In this document: one piece after another, positions 1-10,986 of the stretch
How the letters are laid out: each line of letters opens with the position of its first letter
How positions within the stretch are numbered: the stretch's first letter is position 1
Source: Ipomoea triloba
Lineage: Eukaryota > Streptophyta > Magnoliopsida > Solanales > Convolvulaceae
DNA: 64,000 nucleotides
Reading direction: 5' to 3'
Assembly (NCBI RefSeq): GCF_003576645.1
Contig: NC_044930.1
Span: 12,039,512-12,103,511, forward strand
The notes under the pieces: model-generated
Told to the model about the DNA's origin: nothing
Databases searched by the model: none
What the model saw: the letters and a program-made list of their open reading frames with translations, nothing else
Program-made: the position numbers and the translations under genes

Positions 1-600
1 TTTCTTGGCCCCCCCCCCCCCCCCCCAGTTGGTTTCTCTTTAGAAACCTTCTTGTTCTTTATCTTCTTCTTTGACTTGGAAGAGACCTATCAGTGTTCAT
101 GCCCTTCATTGTAGCATGTGAAGTGCACAACATATTGTGCAAATCAGATTTGGAACAATGAAGTTTGTTCACGTGGAAATTCATTATGAAAGGCCCAAAA
201 AATCTGGAAGAGGCTGTAGAATTATGTCTACTTCAAGCTTAATGTCAATGAAGATATATAATTCTTTCAATAGACAATAAGCCAACCATATTTAGGACAT
301 GATCTCCTAGATTTCCTCATTCTTATAGTTTTGCTCGAAATAAAGCCTTGGTAACCTCATAATGTGCAATCCTACTGTGTTCACCGTACAACTCATAGAG
401 GCAAGTATATAACTCTTAGCTCTCAAATTATCGTCCTTCCACTTATCAAACGCTACAACCTCAGCATTATGAACAACAAGCTGATCAACATCAATATCAT
501 CTGGTATGACACCAATCAGTAGATGATCTTGGATCAAAACATAACTGATCTTTTCCAAATTGAGAACAATTTCTTCGAGTATTTTTTACAAAGGATTTAA
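1..600 (-). pseudogene. Copia-type gag fragment
   Basis: A minus-strand reading frame at 558-307 (83 codons) contains VVAFDKWKDDNLRAKSYILA, which resembles the N-terminal part of Ty1/copia gag polyproteins (UBN2/TNT1-like). In that family this region lies just after the 5' LTR and encodes the capsid precursor. The frame ends after about 80 residues, with no zinc knuckle or pol in the window, so only a fragment is visible; the rest may lie off the left edge or be lost. The first 30 bases include a C homopolymer of about 17. Family assignment is by eye. Confidence 0.55.
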
Positions 601-2990
601 AGCCATTTCAAATTAACTACAGAAAATAACATTAATTATTAGGCATGATTCTTTATTAAACTATTCAATTTTTGAAATTACGATTAAATAGTATCTCTCA
701 CTAAAGTTTTCGAATCATGCACTTCCCAAGTAAGAAACAGAAATCCTGTTGGAAGATTTCTAATGGGTAATCGAGGTCATACAAATTTATCTCATTCCTC
801 ACCTTAAGGGGCATCTTGGAATTCGAAAGATTTGTAAGTGGCGAACTCTTGTCAATACATCTCATGCATGATTCAATTTTATTAAACTTGAGCACCATGG
901 CCAATTGAACCTCACCTTAAGGGACATCTTAGCTCAATGGACTCAGTTAAGTCAAACCCACCATCCCGGGAACAAGTAGAATTGAACTTTGACTTTTCTC
1001 ACCTTTAGTGGTTTCTTGAAAAATAAAGTTTCTAAGTGTTACCACATCACATGTTTAAAATAAGAAAATCAAAATATTTTAAACTAACACGTTGCCCCTA
1101 TGTTGGCATAGTCGACACCGTGTTAGGAAAAATACTTGATTTCTTACGACGGTGGAGAGCCACAATTAGGTAGTCTCAACTCTTGAGGCCTAACCGTTTA
1201 CAACTTAATATTTAATATAGGGAATATTTAAAACATTAAGTTTCACTTTACTCATGCAACATTTTTAACATATATCACATATATAAAGTGCATGAAAAGT
1301 AAACTTGATATCGGTCATGAACTTCTAAATGGTCAAAATTGAGCCAGCTAATTTTGACCGTGCACAGTGAAAGTGAAAAATTAAAATCCTATCTATTACA
1401 TGTAAGCTTCCATCATACATAGCCTTCGGATCTTCAACTCTTGAAGTCTTCGGGATCTTTGTGCATAAATTTTCTATCTACCATAAAAGGGGTACATATT
1501 CCATGGAAGAGATTTGCATTACAATAATACATAAGAGGCACGTAGACCCCAATTTTAATTATCACAAAAAACGGTGCAAAATCTAAAATAAATCACATTC
1601 ATTCAAGTGGTCCTAAGTCCATGACCAAACCGATATGCTAAGCAATCCATACATAGCATAAAATAAATAATGCATTAATTTATGGCTTTATAAGATATAA
1701 TCCAATTATACCATAAAAAATTTAGGTTAATCTAAAAAGTTTTATATGGAAACAAATTTCCATATAACAAATCAAAACTTTACATTAATTAATTAATTTC
1801 ATACTAAAATCAAATTTGCATGAAATCAATCAATTACTATTATAATTTTATTTTAAATTAAACATTTTAATATAAAATATTATAATAATGGAAACTTACC
1901 TAAATAGCATTCAATTATCACATAAAGAATCACTATTTAAGCATAAAAATAAATATTTAAAGATTATAACAATATAATTATTACTACCATAAAAATCATA
2001 TTTTAAATGGTAACAATAATATATTATCATATAATCTTTCAAAATATTAATTTTTCAAATATAGAAAATAATCATTATGATAATAATTAGTAATACAAAA
2101 AACTCATATTCAATTAGTAGTAATTAATTTTCAATTACCATTATAGAAAATTTTCAAATATGATTAATACAAGCGCAGCGGAAGCATCAATCACTTTTTC
2201 TATATTCTACGTTTAAAGTGGGAGTCAGAAAGTTTTTACCATTTAAGCGTGATTTGGCAGAATCAAATATGTCATGACTCATTAATAACTCATTATTAAA
2301 TAACTCGTAATTCATGAGTGACACCTAGAAGTATGTCATGACTTCCTAGTTGAAAATAAATATATTTTGATATATTATAATAAACCTTTCTGTTACAAAT
2401 ATCATGCAATGCAATATTTCTTTCACAACACTTGTTCTGAACCAGGTAAATGTCATGGTCAAACTTGGTCAGCGTTGTAAGATTATTGAATAGACTAGAA
2501 TATCCACGTTACCTCAATGCGGTGGATCCTCTATTGAATGCACACATTTCTCCGTTCAATACTAAACTAGGCCACCATGTACACTCATAGCCTCATAAGA
2601 AACAAAATACACATACCGGCAAAAACTAGTTCACCATATGTAAGAGACAACCATGTCGTCTCAAGTCAAAGAATTATTGCATACTTGTAACATGCAACAT
2701 ACGGATGACACATAGGTAAACACCGTGTGGTACGTTGTAGTCAGTCATTGTTCAATGACTTGTTCTCTAACAATTATCCACATGTTCACTCTTTGTATCT
2801 CATATAGAATGTCATAAGACTCACCATAACAAGGATAATGTGCAAGTCTTATCGGAATTCTAATGCTCAATTAGAATTCCTATGACTAGGAGTATTTTTA
2901 CAATACTTCATTTATATATTAATTTTTCGTCACTTATATTCTTAACTCTTAAGAATGAAGAATTATAACACAATTCTCACGGTTCTCAAT
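601..2990 (-). mobile_element. AT-rich sequence, probably Copia 5' flank/LTR remains
   Basis: No gene is visible. The stretch lies upstream of the minus-strand gag fragment, where a 5' LTR and leader would be expected. Phrases such as gcgcagcggaagcatcaatc (near 2173) are of a kind I associate with Copia LTR regions. I could not find a clean primer binding site, TG/CA ends or target duplication, so the boundaries are a guess. Confidence 0.3.
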
Positions 2991-3333
2991 TTTCGTGAGA
3001 GTCTGTTAATTTAAAAATTAAAAATGCTTTTTTTTTTTTCATTTTCCTGAAAGTAGACACTGCACGCTATTAATAAGTTAATTTCTATATATGCGTGTGC
3101 AAATCAAAAATTCCAAAACAAATCCAGATGTCAACGCTATACATACTGTAGTAGATAGTTATTGCCTTATTGGATTATCTAGGGTGGCCATTCAAATAAC
3201 ATAAAGGACACTTTTTCCCCTAAGAGAACAAAATGAAAGTAATAGGCAAAATTACAAAAACCGCATTAACAATGGCTCCTTTTTGTCTTTGTATCATCCT
3301 CCCTCCCTCATTCCCATGGGCCCCACAAACATC

Positions 3334-3342
3334 AATAAATAG
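3334..3342 (+). promoter_or_regulatory. TATA box of NAS copy 1
   Basis: The motif aataaatag lies about 75 bp before the ATG, inside a block (ccccacaaacatcaataaat, from 3321) that is almost identical in front of NAS copy 2. Conservation between paralogues whose further upstream DNA is unrelated supports a functional core promoter. The overlapping tgggccccac (3317-3326) resembles a GC-rich TCP-type site, which is only a suggestion. Confidence 0.6.
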
Positions 3343-3409
3343 ACTTGCGGAGGTCTCAGATCGTAGACCATCAACAATTATTTTGTACAAATAATCTCAT
3401 AGTGTCAAC

Positions 3410-4360
3410 ATGGTTTGCCGGGACAACCCAGTAGTACACAAAATCTGCGAATTGTACGATGAGATTTCGAGGTTGGAGAGCCTGAAGCCCTCCGAGGATG
3501 TCGACACGCTGTTCACACAGCTAGTCCACGCGTGCATCCCACCAAACACTATAGACGTCTCTAAGCTCTGCTCCAAAATTCAAGATATGACGTCTAACCT
3601 CATAAGGCTCTGTGGTGAAGCTGAGGGCCTTCTTGAATCCCATTACTCCAATATTCTTGGTTCTCTCCCTGACCCCCTCCAAAACCTTTCCATTTTCCCT
3701 TACTTCAATAACTACCTCAAACTAAGCCTCCTCGAGTTCGATCTCCTAAGTAGGCATTGCGGCGTCGCCCCGCCGCGTCGTCTCGCGTTTGTGGGGTCCG
3801 GCCCCTTGCCGTTATCGTCCATAGTCCTGGCCACGTGCCACCTCACGGCCACGGATTTCCACAACTACGACATTAATCCCGCGGCCAACTCCCTGGCGGC
3901 GCGTTTGGTGGGCTCGGACCCGGGTCTCGCCCGCCGCATGTTCTTCCACACCGCGGACATCATGGGCGTCACGTGCGACTTGAAGGAGTACGATGTGGTG
4001 TTCCTGGCGGCCCTGGTGGGGATGGATAAGGAGGAAAAGGGGCGAGCTATAGACCACTTGGCTAAGTACATGGCTCCCGGGTCGCTCCTTGTGGTTCGGA
4101 GCGCCCACGGGGCACGTGCGTTTCTCTACCCTGTGGTGGAGCCTCGTGATCTCCGAGGATTCGAGGTTCTTACGGTGTACCATCCGACGGATGACGTTAT
4201 TAACTCCGTGATCGTCGCGCGGAAGATGCCGCTGCCGGCGGCCGTTCATCCCTATGATAATAATCAGCAGGGGTCGTCGATGGTGCTGCCAAGCAAGTGT
4301 TCTTGTGCGGAGATTCACGCCTTCAATCCACTCAACAAGTTGAGCATGATTGAAGAGTAG
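3410..4360 (+). CDS. NAS: Nicotianamine synthase, copy 1
   Basis: Nicotianamine synthase joins the aminocarboxypropyl groups of three S-adenosylmethionine molecules to give nicotianamine, a chelator for moving Fe, Cu, Zn and Ni within the plant. The single 316-codon frame has no intron, as usual for NAS genes, and family-typical length (about 320). Recognisable blocks are IPPNTIDVSKLCSKIQ (43-58), AFVGSGPLPLSSIVLAT (126-142, the SAM-binding Rossmann-like start), FLAALVGMDKEEKGRAIDHL (198-217), RSAHGARAFLYPVV (230-243), GFEVLTVYHPTDDVINSVIV (250-269) and CSCAEIHAFNPLNKL (297-311). The start is the first ATG after the TATA box. Residue 156 is N in NYDIN, where copy 2 and other NAS proteins I recall have D. 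The central coding part is strikingly GC-rich against an AT-rich background. Product is sure; paralogue number is not assigned. Confidence 0.97.
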   Translation: MVCRDNPVVHKICELYDEISRLESLKPSEDVDTLFTQLVHACIPPNTIDVSKLCSKIQDMTSNLIRLCGEAEGLLESHYSNILGSLPDPLQNLSIFPYFNNYLKLSLLEFDLLSRHCGVAPPRRLAFVGSGPLPLSSIVLATCHLTATDFHNYDINPAANSLAARLVGSDPGLARRMFFHTADIMGVTCDLKEYDVVFLAALVGMDKEEKGRAIDHLAKYMAPGSLLVVRSAHGARAFLYPVVEPRDLRGFEVLTVYHPTDDVINSVIVARKMPLPAAVHPYDNNQQGSSMVLPSKCSCAEIHAFNPLNKLSMIEE

Positions 4361-4848
4361 GGTTCTTGAAGATCAGAAGAAGAAGGGGAGATCTGATCTG
4401 ATATGATCTCCCTCTATTTCCATTGATTTGGTTAATCATCAATTATCATCGTATTTGTTGTTGTTGTTGTTGTTGTTAGTTTTCTCTGCATGTCTAACTG
4501 TTTTAATTACCATGGTCTCATCAGTTTCATACAATACATTGTCTCCCCCACCCTATTTGTGTTCCTATCCTTTCCATATGTGTGTCAATTTCATCAAGAA
4601 TGGGAAATGGCAGGCCATACCCTTTGAGCATTTAATTTGTTGATCTTCTTCATATCCACTTTATTTCTCCATCTATCCCAATATTTTTATTTATCATTTT
4701 GCACCTAATGTCTAGTTTCTAATTTTTTTTCTCTGTTTAAATGGATTGTACTTTATAAAAACGTTTCAGATAAAGAATAAGGGAAATGACTCTGTATGTA
4801 GTGTAGCGCCTTAAAATTTAGAATCAATTTCATGATATTCACTACATT
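4361..4848. other. 3' flank of NAS copy 1
   Basis: Non-coding. It includes a (gtt)n run at 4455-4478 and T-rich stretches suited to a 3' UTR and polyadenylation region. A short open frame here has no family resemblance. Nothing else is seen. Confidence 0.4.
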
Positions 4849-4849
4849 C

Positions 4850-5500
4850 CGTAAATATTGTTTACATTTTGCACATTACATCTAATTTTTGTTTTTTTTT
4901 TCTCCTCTTATATAGACATACAGTACTTTATGAAAACATTTTGATATCTATTAGCCAACTTGTTTGGGTTAAAAAGAAATCATGATGGAAAAGGAAATAA
5001 GTATTTAGTAGCAAAATGGAGCAAGTAACAAAGAAGAAGACTCATGACGCCCATCTATAACATACTCCAAAGTATTCACTTCATTCTGTAAATACTGTTT
5101 GCATTTTGCACATGATCGACATCTAATTTTTATTTTTTTTCTCCTCGGTTTAAATGGACAGTACTTTATTAAAACATTTTGATAAATGTTGGAATTATTA
5201 GTCAATTTGTTTTGGTTAAAAAGAAACCATGATGGAAAAGAAAATAAGTGTTTCGTAGCAAAAAGGGGCAAGTAACAAAGAAGAAGACTCATGACGTCCA
5301 TCTATAACATACTCTTGTGTACATTTTGCACATAACATCTAGTTTTTTTTTTTTCCTCTGTTTAAATGGACAGTATTTTATGAAAACATTTTGATAAATG
5401 TTGGAATTATTAGTCAATTTGTTTTGGTTAATTAAAAAAAAAAATCATGTTAGAAAAAGAAATAAGTGCCCCACGGCAAAATGGGAAACAAGATAAAAAC
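4850..5500. repeat. Tandem repeat, about 3 diverged units of 220-235 bp
   Basis: Three units begin near 4855, 5091 and 5312. Each carries the same succession of phrases: cattttgcacat, a T-rich stretch, cagtactttat, aaaacattttgata, tttgttttggttaa, then catgatggaaaag and (units 1 and 2) caagtaacaaagaagaagac. The third unit is the most diverged. No coding sequence. Confidence 0.75.
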
Positions 5501-6010
5501 AAATTAGGAATCAAACATTTAGACATACACCAACAAGAAAAATTGCAAAGTCACCATCGATCCATAGAAGGAGCAAGGGAAGAAGAAGAAGCGACTCATG
5601 GCGTCCATCCATGAAATACCCCAAGGCATCCTCCTGAACTTTACTAAACTTTCAAGAAATTTCAAGTCATCTTTCAGAGTTCATTGCACTCAAAAGGAAG
5701 TACATACAAGATTGAGATATCTTGTGTCGTCTAAGTCCGCTATAGTATACTAGGTATAGAGTTTCAATTGATAGGTAAGAAATTCAATTATGTAAAAGAT
5801 CCAAACTCTTGTACTTTGATTCGAGTTATATTGAATTTGACTGTCACTTTATGTGTTTACCCGGTAGAATAGGATTTTCATTCAAAATGTATTAAAAATT
5901 GTCGAGTTATTTCGGCCTTTCAAGGTGTTGCAACTTGCGTTGTAATGTTATGTTTCAATATTGATATCTATATTAGTTCATAATTAAGACCCAAAAATTT
6001 TAATAAAGAT
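5501..6010. other. Intergenic sequence without recognised features
   Basis: No gene, tRNA or element ends seen. A GA-rich stretch (agaagaagaagc, 5581-5592) echoes the end of the preceding tandem repeat unit. Confidence 0.4.
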
Positions 6011-6213
6011 TAACAGCACGTTTGGTTCTCGGAATGAATTTGGAGGGAATAGGAATAACATTCCATAAGGAATGGAATAGGTAAGGAATAATATGAATTG
6101 TATTATAGTGTTTGGTTGACGGAAGGAATAGACTTATGAATTGTATTCCAGCGTTTGGTTGGTTAAAGGAATAGAAATGGAATATATATTTAAAAGACAT
6201 AAATGCCCTTGTA

Positions 6214-6216
6214 CAA

Positions 6217-6263
<47 letters not shown>

Positions 6264-6276
6264 GATTATCATTATC

Positions 6277-6313
<37 letters not shown>

Positions 6314-6348
6314 ATATTATTATTATTATTATTATCATTATTATTATC

Positions 6349-6401
<53 letters not shown>

Positions 6402-6406
6402 ATTAG

Positions 6407-6448
<42 letters not shown>

Positions 6449-6461
6449 CATTATTATTATC

Positions 6462-6532
<71 letters not shown>

Positions 6533-6568
6533 CATCATCATCATCATCAGTATTATTATTAGTATTAG

Positions 6569-6611
<43 letters not shown>

Positions 6612-6612
6612 A
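6214..6612. repeat. (ATT)n microsatellite, ~400 bp
   Basis: Nearly uninterrupted trinucleotide ATT repeat with scattered ATC and AGT variants. It generates long artificial open frames of poly-Ile, poly-Asn or poly-Leu on both strands, which are not genes. Confidence 0.95.
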
Positions 6613-6622
6613 GTATTTTCAC

Positions 6623-6637
6623 CCGTGCGTTGCACGG
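6623..6637 (-). mobile_element. Possible Helitron 3' terminal hairpin
   Basis: The sequence ccgtgcgttgcacgg forms a 6-bp stem of the kind found about 10 nt before Helitron 3' ends. On the minus strand it is followed by tgaaaatactatt, where CTAT would have to be a decayed CTRR end. No matching 5' end was identified. Confidence 0.3.
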
Positions 6638-6988
6638 AATGAATTTGTTATAATATTTTAAGAAATATTTGAATCGATATACAATTATATAAATTATAAC
6701 ATCGAATATGAGTATGAATAAGTGTATAAATGCAATTATAGTATGAGTCTTCCTTGCATGCAACAAATATCACAAAAATTCAGTGTTCTAAAATAAGTGT
6801 ATAAATGCAATAGGTAGATAATTTACATTATTGCATCATATTCATTAATTTAATTACTTGTCGGTTAGTTATTGCAAGATCTTGAGGTACACTTATATTT
6901 TGATATTCAGTAAGTATAACTATATTAGAGAAAAATTTACATGGGAGTAATGTGATAATTAGTTGAGTAATTGTTGGTTGACCGTAGA

Positions 6989-7072
6989 GCGTTGTGTTGG
7001 AGCAAGAAGATGATATATAGTGAAGATGATATTGCCCTTCACTATATATCATCTTCTTCCTTCAACACGTTG
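6989..7072. repeat. Near-perfect inverted repeat (hairpin)
   Basis: Arms 6989-7025 and 7037-7072 are inverted copies with only a few mismatches; the inner 19 bp (tgatatatagtgaag side) is perfect. The loop is 11 nt. It could be a small foldback element or a hairpin-forming transcript; nothing decides between them. Confidence 0.7.
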
Positions 7073-7092
7073 ATATTCTCTGGACAAATAAC

Positions 7093-7400
7093 TGTTGGAA
7101 AAAAATTAGCATAAAATGGCATTTTACTGGCAATATTGTGGTACAAATATATGTGTGGTCCACTTTCGATTTGGGTCGGGTCAAAGTGGATTCGTGTTCT
7201 TCGTAGTTAGACGAAAAGATTGATATATTGTACGCTCAAAACTGATAATGAGTGAATGAGAAATTGGTTCTCAAAGTTGACCCATTTGAGTTAGAAAAAT
7301 ATAGAGAAAAACCTTTCAAGTAACTTTTGTCCGACATTGGTTTCAGAAGTGGTTTGCACCACTACTTATATAAGACTTTTTCTAAGGCTTATTGAATTGT
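7093..7400 (+). mobile_element. Copia-type LTR fragment (TGTTGGAA family)
   Basis: Starts with tgttggaaaaaaattagcat and shares a long diverged match, including gatttgggtcgggtcaaagtg, with the reverse complement of the LTR ending at 26540. Both open with TG as LTRs do. The right boundary is not defined and no internal region follows, so this is a solo or truncated LTR. Confidence 0.55.
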
Positions 7401-7578
7401 ATAGCATAGAGGCTCTCTCTCGCGCGCAGGGGGGGTGCAAATGAAATCCCAAAATAAACTTAAAAAGGCTTGACTCGTGCGCCGACACCTGCATGCACGA
7501 ATGTCATTCAGAAAATTGGTTGGCCTTGCGGGTTGAATTATGCCAAATTTTCATATTTTTTACAATATTGGGCGTGAA

Positions 7579-8587
7579 GTTAAAACTTAGGATATAGTTT
7601 TTATTAATAGTATAAATTGCATTGCAGAGAAATATATATACTGAATTATTACCATTAGCAATTCTAGTCTAGAATTGTATTACGAATAGGAACGTAGGGA
7701 AGAATATATTTTATTAGGAATTCTATTTTAATTTACAATTGTATTAGCGATAGAAATTGTATTACCATATTTTACAATATTACGCAAACCATAATATTAT
7801 AGGTCTGTTTTGTGCGTGATGTTAAAACTTAGGATATTGTTTTTATTAATAGTATAGATTGCATTGTAGAGAAATGTATATACTGAATTATTACCATTAG
7901 TAATTCTAGTCTAGAATTGTATTACGAATAGGAACGTAGGGAAGATTATATTTTATTAGGAATTCTATTTTAATTTACAATTGTATTAGCGATAGGAATT
8001 GTATTACCATATTTTACAATATTACGCAAACCATAATATTATAGGTCTGTTTTGGGCGGGAAGTTAAAACTTAGGATATTGTTTTTATTAATAGTATAGA
8101 TTGCATTGCAGAGAAATATATATACTGAATTATTACCATTAGCAATTCTAGTCTAGAATTGTATTACGAATAGGAACGTAGGGAAGAATATATTTTATTA
8201 GGAATTCTATTTTAATTTACAATTGTATTAGCGATAGGAATTGTATTACCATATTTTACAATATTACGCAAACCATAATATTATAGGTCTGTTTTGGGCG
8301 AGAAGTTAAAACTTAGGATATTGTTTTTATTAATAGTATAGATTGCATTGCAGAGAAATATATATACTGAATTATTACCATTAGAAATTCTAGTCTAGAA
8401 TTGTATTACGAATAGGAACGTAGGGAAGAATATATTTTATTAGGAATTCTATTTTAATTTACAATTGTATTAGCGATAGAAATTGTATTACCATATTTTA
8501 CAATATTACGCAAACCATAATATTATAGGTCTGTTTTGGGCGGGAAGTTAAAACTTAGGATATTGTTTTTATTAATAGTATAGATTA
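7579..8587. repeat. 242-bp tandem repeat array, ~4.2 units
   Basis: The phrase gttaaaacttagg recurs at 7579, 7821, 8063, 8305 and 8547, exactly 242 bp apart. The units are nearly identical and contain cattagcaattctagtctag and caatattacgcaaaccataa. There is no open frame across the array. It lies inside the Harbinger-type element. Confidence 0.95.
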
Positions 8588-8961
8588 TAACAAACCTATA
8601 TAAACAAGGTTGTTGCCATAGTCATCGGATCTTCCCCTCTTTCTGTTTCTTTCTCTCTTCTATAAGCATTGTGTTTCCCTACGCACTGCAAATTCATATA
8701 TATGTATCCATTTATTTTTTCTCTCCCTGTTCGTATACACCCCATCTCGTAAAGAAACGCATGCACTAAAAAGTGTGGACAAGAAAGTCTGCTTTCAATT
8801 ATTGCCTCATCACAACAGCCTAATTCTGATATCATAAGGTTAATCCATTTCGAATTCTACTATTTGTTTTCGATTTTTTCATGTTTTGATCCCCGAATTT
8901 TTACTGTTGGGGTTGATTAAATGTATAAACACTAAACCCTAGCAATACATATAAAATCTGT

Positions 8962-8991
8962 TGCGGCTGCGGCACCGCGCCGCAGTCCGCA
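8962..8991. repeat. GC-rich hairpin
   Basis: tgcggctgcggc (8962-8973) pairs with 8979-8991 except for one bulged base. It is followed by (TA)n and (TTTA)n runs to about 9075. The GC content contrasts sharply with the surrounding DNA. Function unknown; probably a transposon end or cruciform-prone site. Confidence 0.55.
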
Positions 8992-9045
8992 GCAGTATAT
9001 ATATATATATATTGCGGGAGTTTATATATATATATATATATATTT

Positions 9046-9076
<31 letters not shown>

Positions 9077-9508
9077 TATATAAATAAGTTATTGGTAAAA
9101 AAAAAAAGTTTAGAAGAATATCTTGAAGAAGAATTTTAATTTACAATGACGGAAGTGAGATGCCTGCATGTGATATGATGATAGAGAGAAAAATTAGCGT
9201 AAAAAATTAATGTTTAAAAAAGGGTAAAAATGGAAATAAAATAAAATACCTATTCCTGATGGGTCAGTAATAGGCTAATACCAGGGGGGTGCTGGTAATA
9301 GCTATCACCCTTGCAAGGGTAATAGCTCATTCCCAGGAACAATGTTCCTGGGAATACAAATGTTTACCAAACAACGGAATAAGCTATTACTGGAATGCTA
9401 TGCCATTCCCTGCCTATTCCGTGAACCAAACATCCCGTAAGAGAAATGGGTCTATTATGGCTTAAAAATTAGTCCCAATTTCATGAAATAACATTATTTG
9501 TGAATGAG

Positions 9509-9843
9509 GGCAAATTATGCCATGGACCAGTGTCTATCTTGCATTGTAGACCCTGGTTCAAAAATAACCTTTAACTTATATATATGTAGTTTGACACATT
9601 TTGTACCTGCAGTTGATAGTTTCTGTATCTATAACTGTTATATTATTTGTCAGCAATTATCAATTTATTTGTTTACATGTACAGAAACAGAAACTATTAA
9701 GTATAGGTACAAAATATGTTAACTGGATGTACAAAATTTTTGTATCAAAATTCACAATACAATATGAATCCTACTCCATGGTATAACAATCGGTGAATAT
9801 ATTCACAATACAATATGAATCCTGGTCTATGGTATAACAATTA
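9509..9843. mobile_element. Mutator-type MITE (family M1)
   Basis: The ends ggcaaattatgccatggacc and (reverse complement of the right end) taattgttataccatagacc are inverted repeats. gtgaatgag occurs on both sides (9500-9508 and 9844-9852), a 9-bp target duplication typical of Mutator elements. The right end is partly duplicated in tandem (9745-9790 and 9797-9843). A second member lies at 43324-43563. Confidence 0.75.
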
Positions 9844-9852
9844 GTGAATGAG

Positions 9853-10170
9853 CGCACATTTTGTATTTAATGTCTTTCATTATTGCATATATTTACATCA
9901 TTGCATTAATCATGAGTCATGCCATTTCCTGATCAGCTGCTTCTTTTAATTTGATTTTATTTGATTAATTACTTTATGATAAGATACAATCAATATAAGC
10001 CACCTCATTCTTTATGAACGTAGTAATTCGCTTTCCAAACTGTGAAAAGGTAGAGAACACGTAGGTTATTTGGTGGTAACGTAACCCAATAACTAACATT
10101 TCAATTATTATTTGATTTGTTTTGGTCTTATTAATTCAATAATATTAAACCATTGACTTCATTGTATTTT
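9853..10170. other. Intergenic sequence without recognised features
   Basis: AT-rich; no gene or element end recognised. Confidence 0.4.
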
Positions 10171-10500
10171 TGTCCTAAATTTATAGATTGCACTTTACAT
10201 TTAGTCCTTTTTTATCAGAACATTCCCTTTCGTCCTAGTATTATTGTAGCATGACCATTTTTATCTTCTATCAATAAAATAGTTTAAATACCGTTAAATA
10301 CAAGGACATTTTGGTCTTCAATTATGGATTTTTTAAAAAAAACATAAAAAATATAACATGTTAACTCACTTTGTATAAAAAAAAAGATCAAAAAGACCTT
10401 GTATTTAACAGAATTTCAAAAAATATGTTGACAGATGATAAAAAATGATCATGCCAGAATAATATTAGGACTAAAGGTGGATGTTCTGATAACAAAAACA
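10171..10500. mobile_element. Foldback MITE (family F1)
   Basis: Long imperfect inverted arms: atcagaacattccctttcgt with tcctagtattattgtagcat on the left are matched in reverse complement by the right end around 10440-10495. The same family lies in KNOX intron 4 (36437-36895). Ends and target duplication are not resolved. Confidence 0.6.
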
Positions 10501-10683
10501 AAAACAAAAAAAAAACAAAACAAAAAAAAGACAAAAAAACAAAACAAAAGTAGATAGCAAATGGTATTAACTCTAAACTATTTAATTTACATAGAACTTA
10601 TAGTTCCATGTTTATCACAAGTCAAGTGGTTTAAGACATGATTTATGCAAATGTTTGAGGTAGATGAGCTTCTTTTTTTTTTT

Positions 10684-10986
10684 TTGGAAAATTATAATTT
10701 ATGCCCCTTCATAATATGTCAATTATAAATATCACTCCTGAATTATTAGTGGTGTAAATGTTGCCCTCAATTTCAAAATGATACATATATTGTCCTCCCG
10801 TAGTGTAAATGTTGCCCTAACAACACATATATTGCCCCTCCTGTATATATTGCCCCTCTCGTATGGTACGAGAGGGACAATATATGTACTGTTTTGAAAA
10901 TTAATGGGTAACATTTACACCACTAATAATTCAGTGGTGATATTGAAAATAGCATATTATAAAGAGACATAAATTGCAAATTTCTC
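10684..10986. mobile_element. Foldback MITE with ~115-bp arms
   Basis: The left arm (ctgaattattagtggtgtaa, near 10738) is repeated in inverted orientation near 10912-10936, and the pairing extends over about 115 bp each side. The centre holds short repeats of attgcccctc. No coding capacity. Confidence 0.65.

Larger units (their letters stand above)
6014..9437. mobile_element. PIF/Harbinger-type non-autonomous element, expanded by nested repeats
   Basis: The left end (cagcacgtttggttctcgga, from 6014) and the reverse complement of the right end (cgggatgtttggttcacgga, ending 9437) form imperfect 22-bp terminal inverted repeats. TAA flanks both sides (6011-6013 and 9438-9440), matching the 3-bp TWA target duplication of PIF/Harbinger elements. 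About 200 bp inside each end is rich in ggaatag/attcc motifs. The middle holds an (ATT)n run, a Helitron-like hairpin, a Copia LTR fragment and a 242-bp tandem array, apparently later insertions. No transposase was seen. Confidence 0.65.

Noticed and set aside
3812..4318. Long open frame antisense to NAS copy 1 (and its equivalent at 29437-29940)
   Set aside because: It mirrors the GC-rich coding region of NAS; the two antisense frames are similar only because the sense genes are. No protein family signal.
6000..6766. Long poly-Asn, poly-Ile and poly-Leu frames on both strands
   Set aside because: They are translations of the (ATT)n microsatellite.
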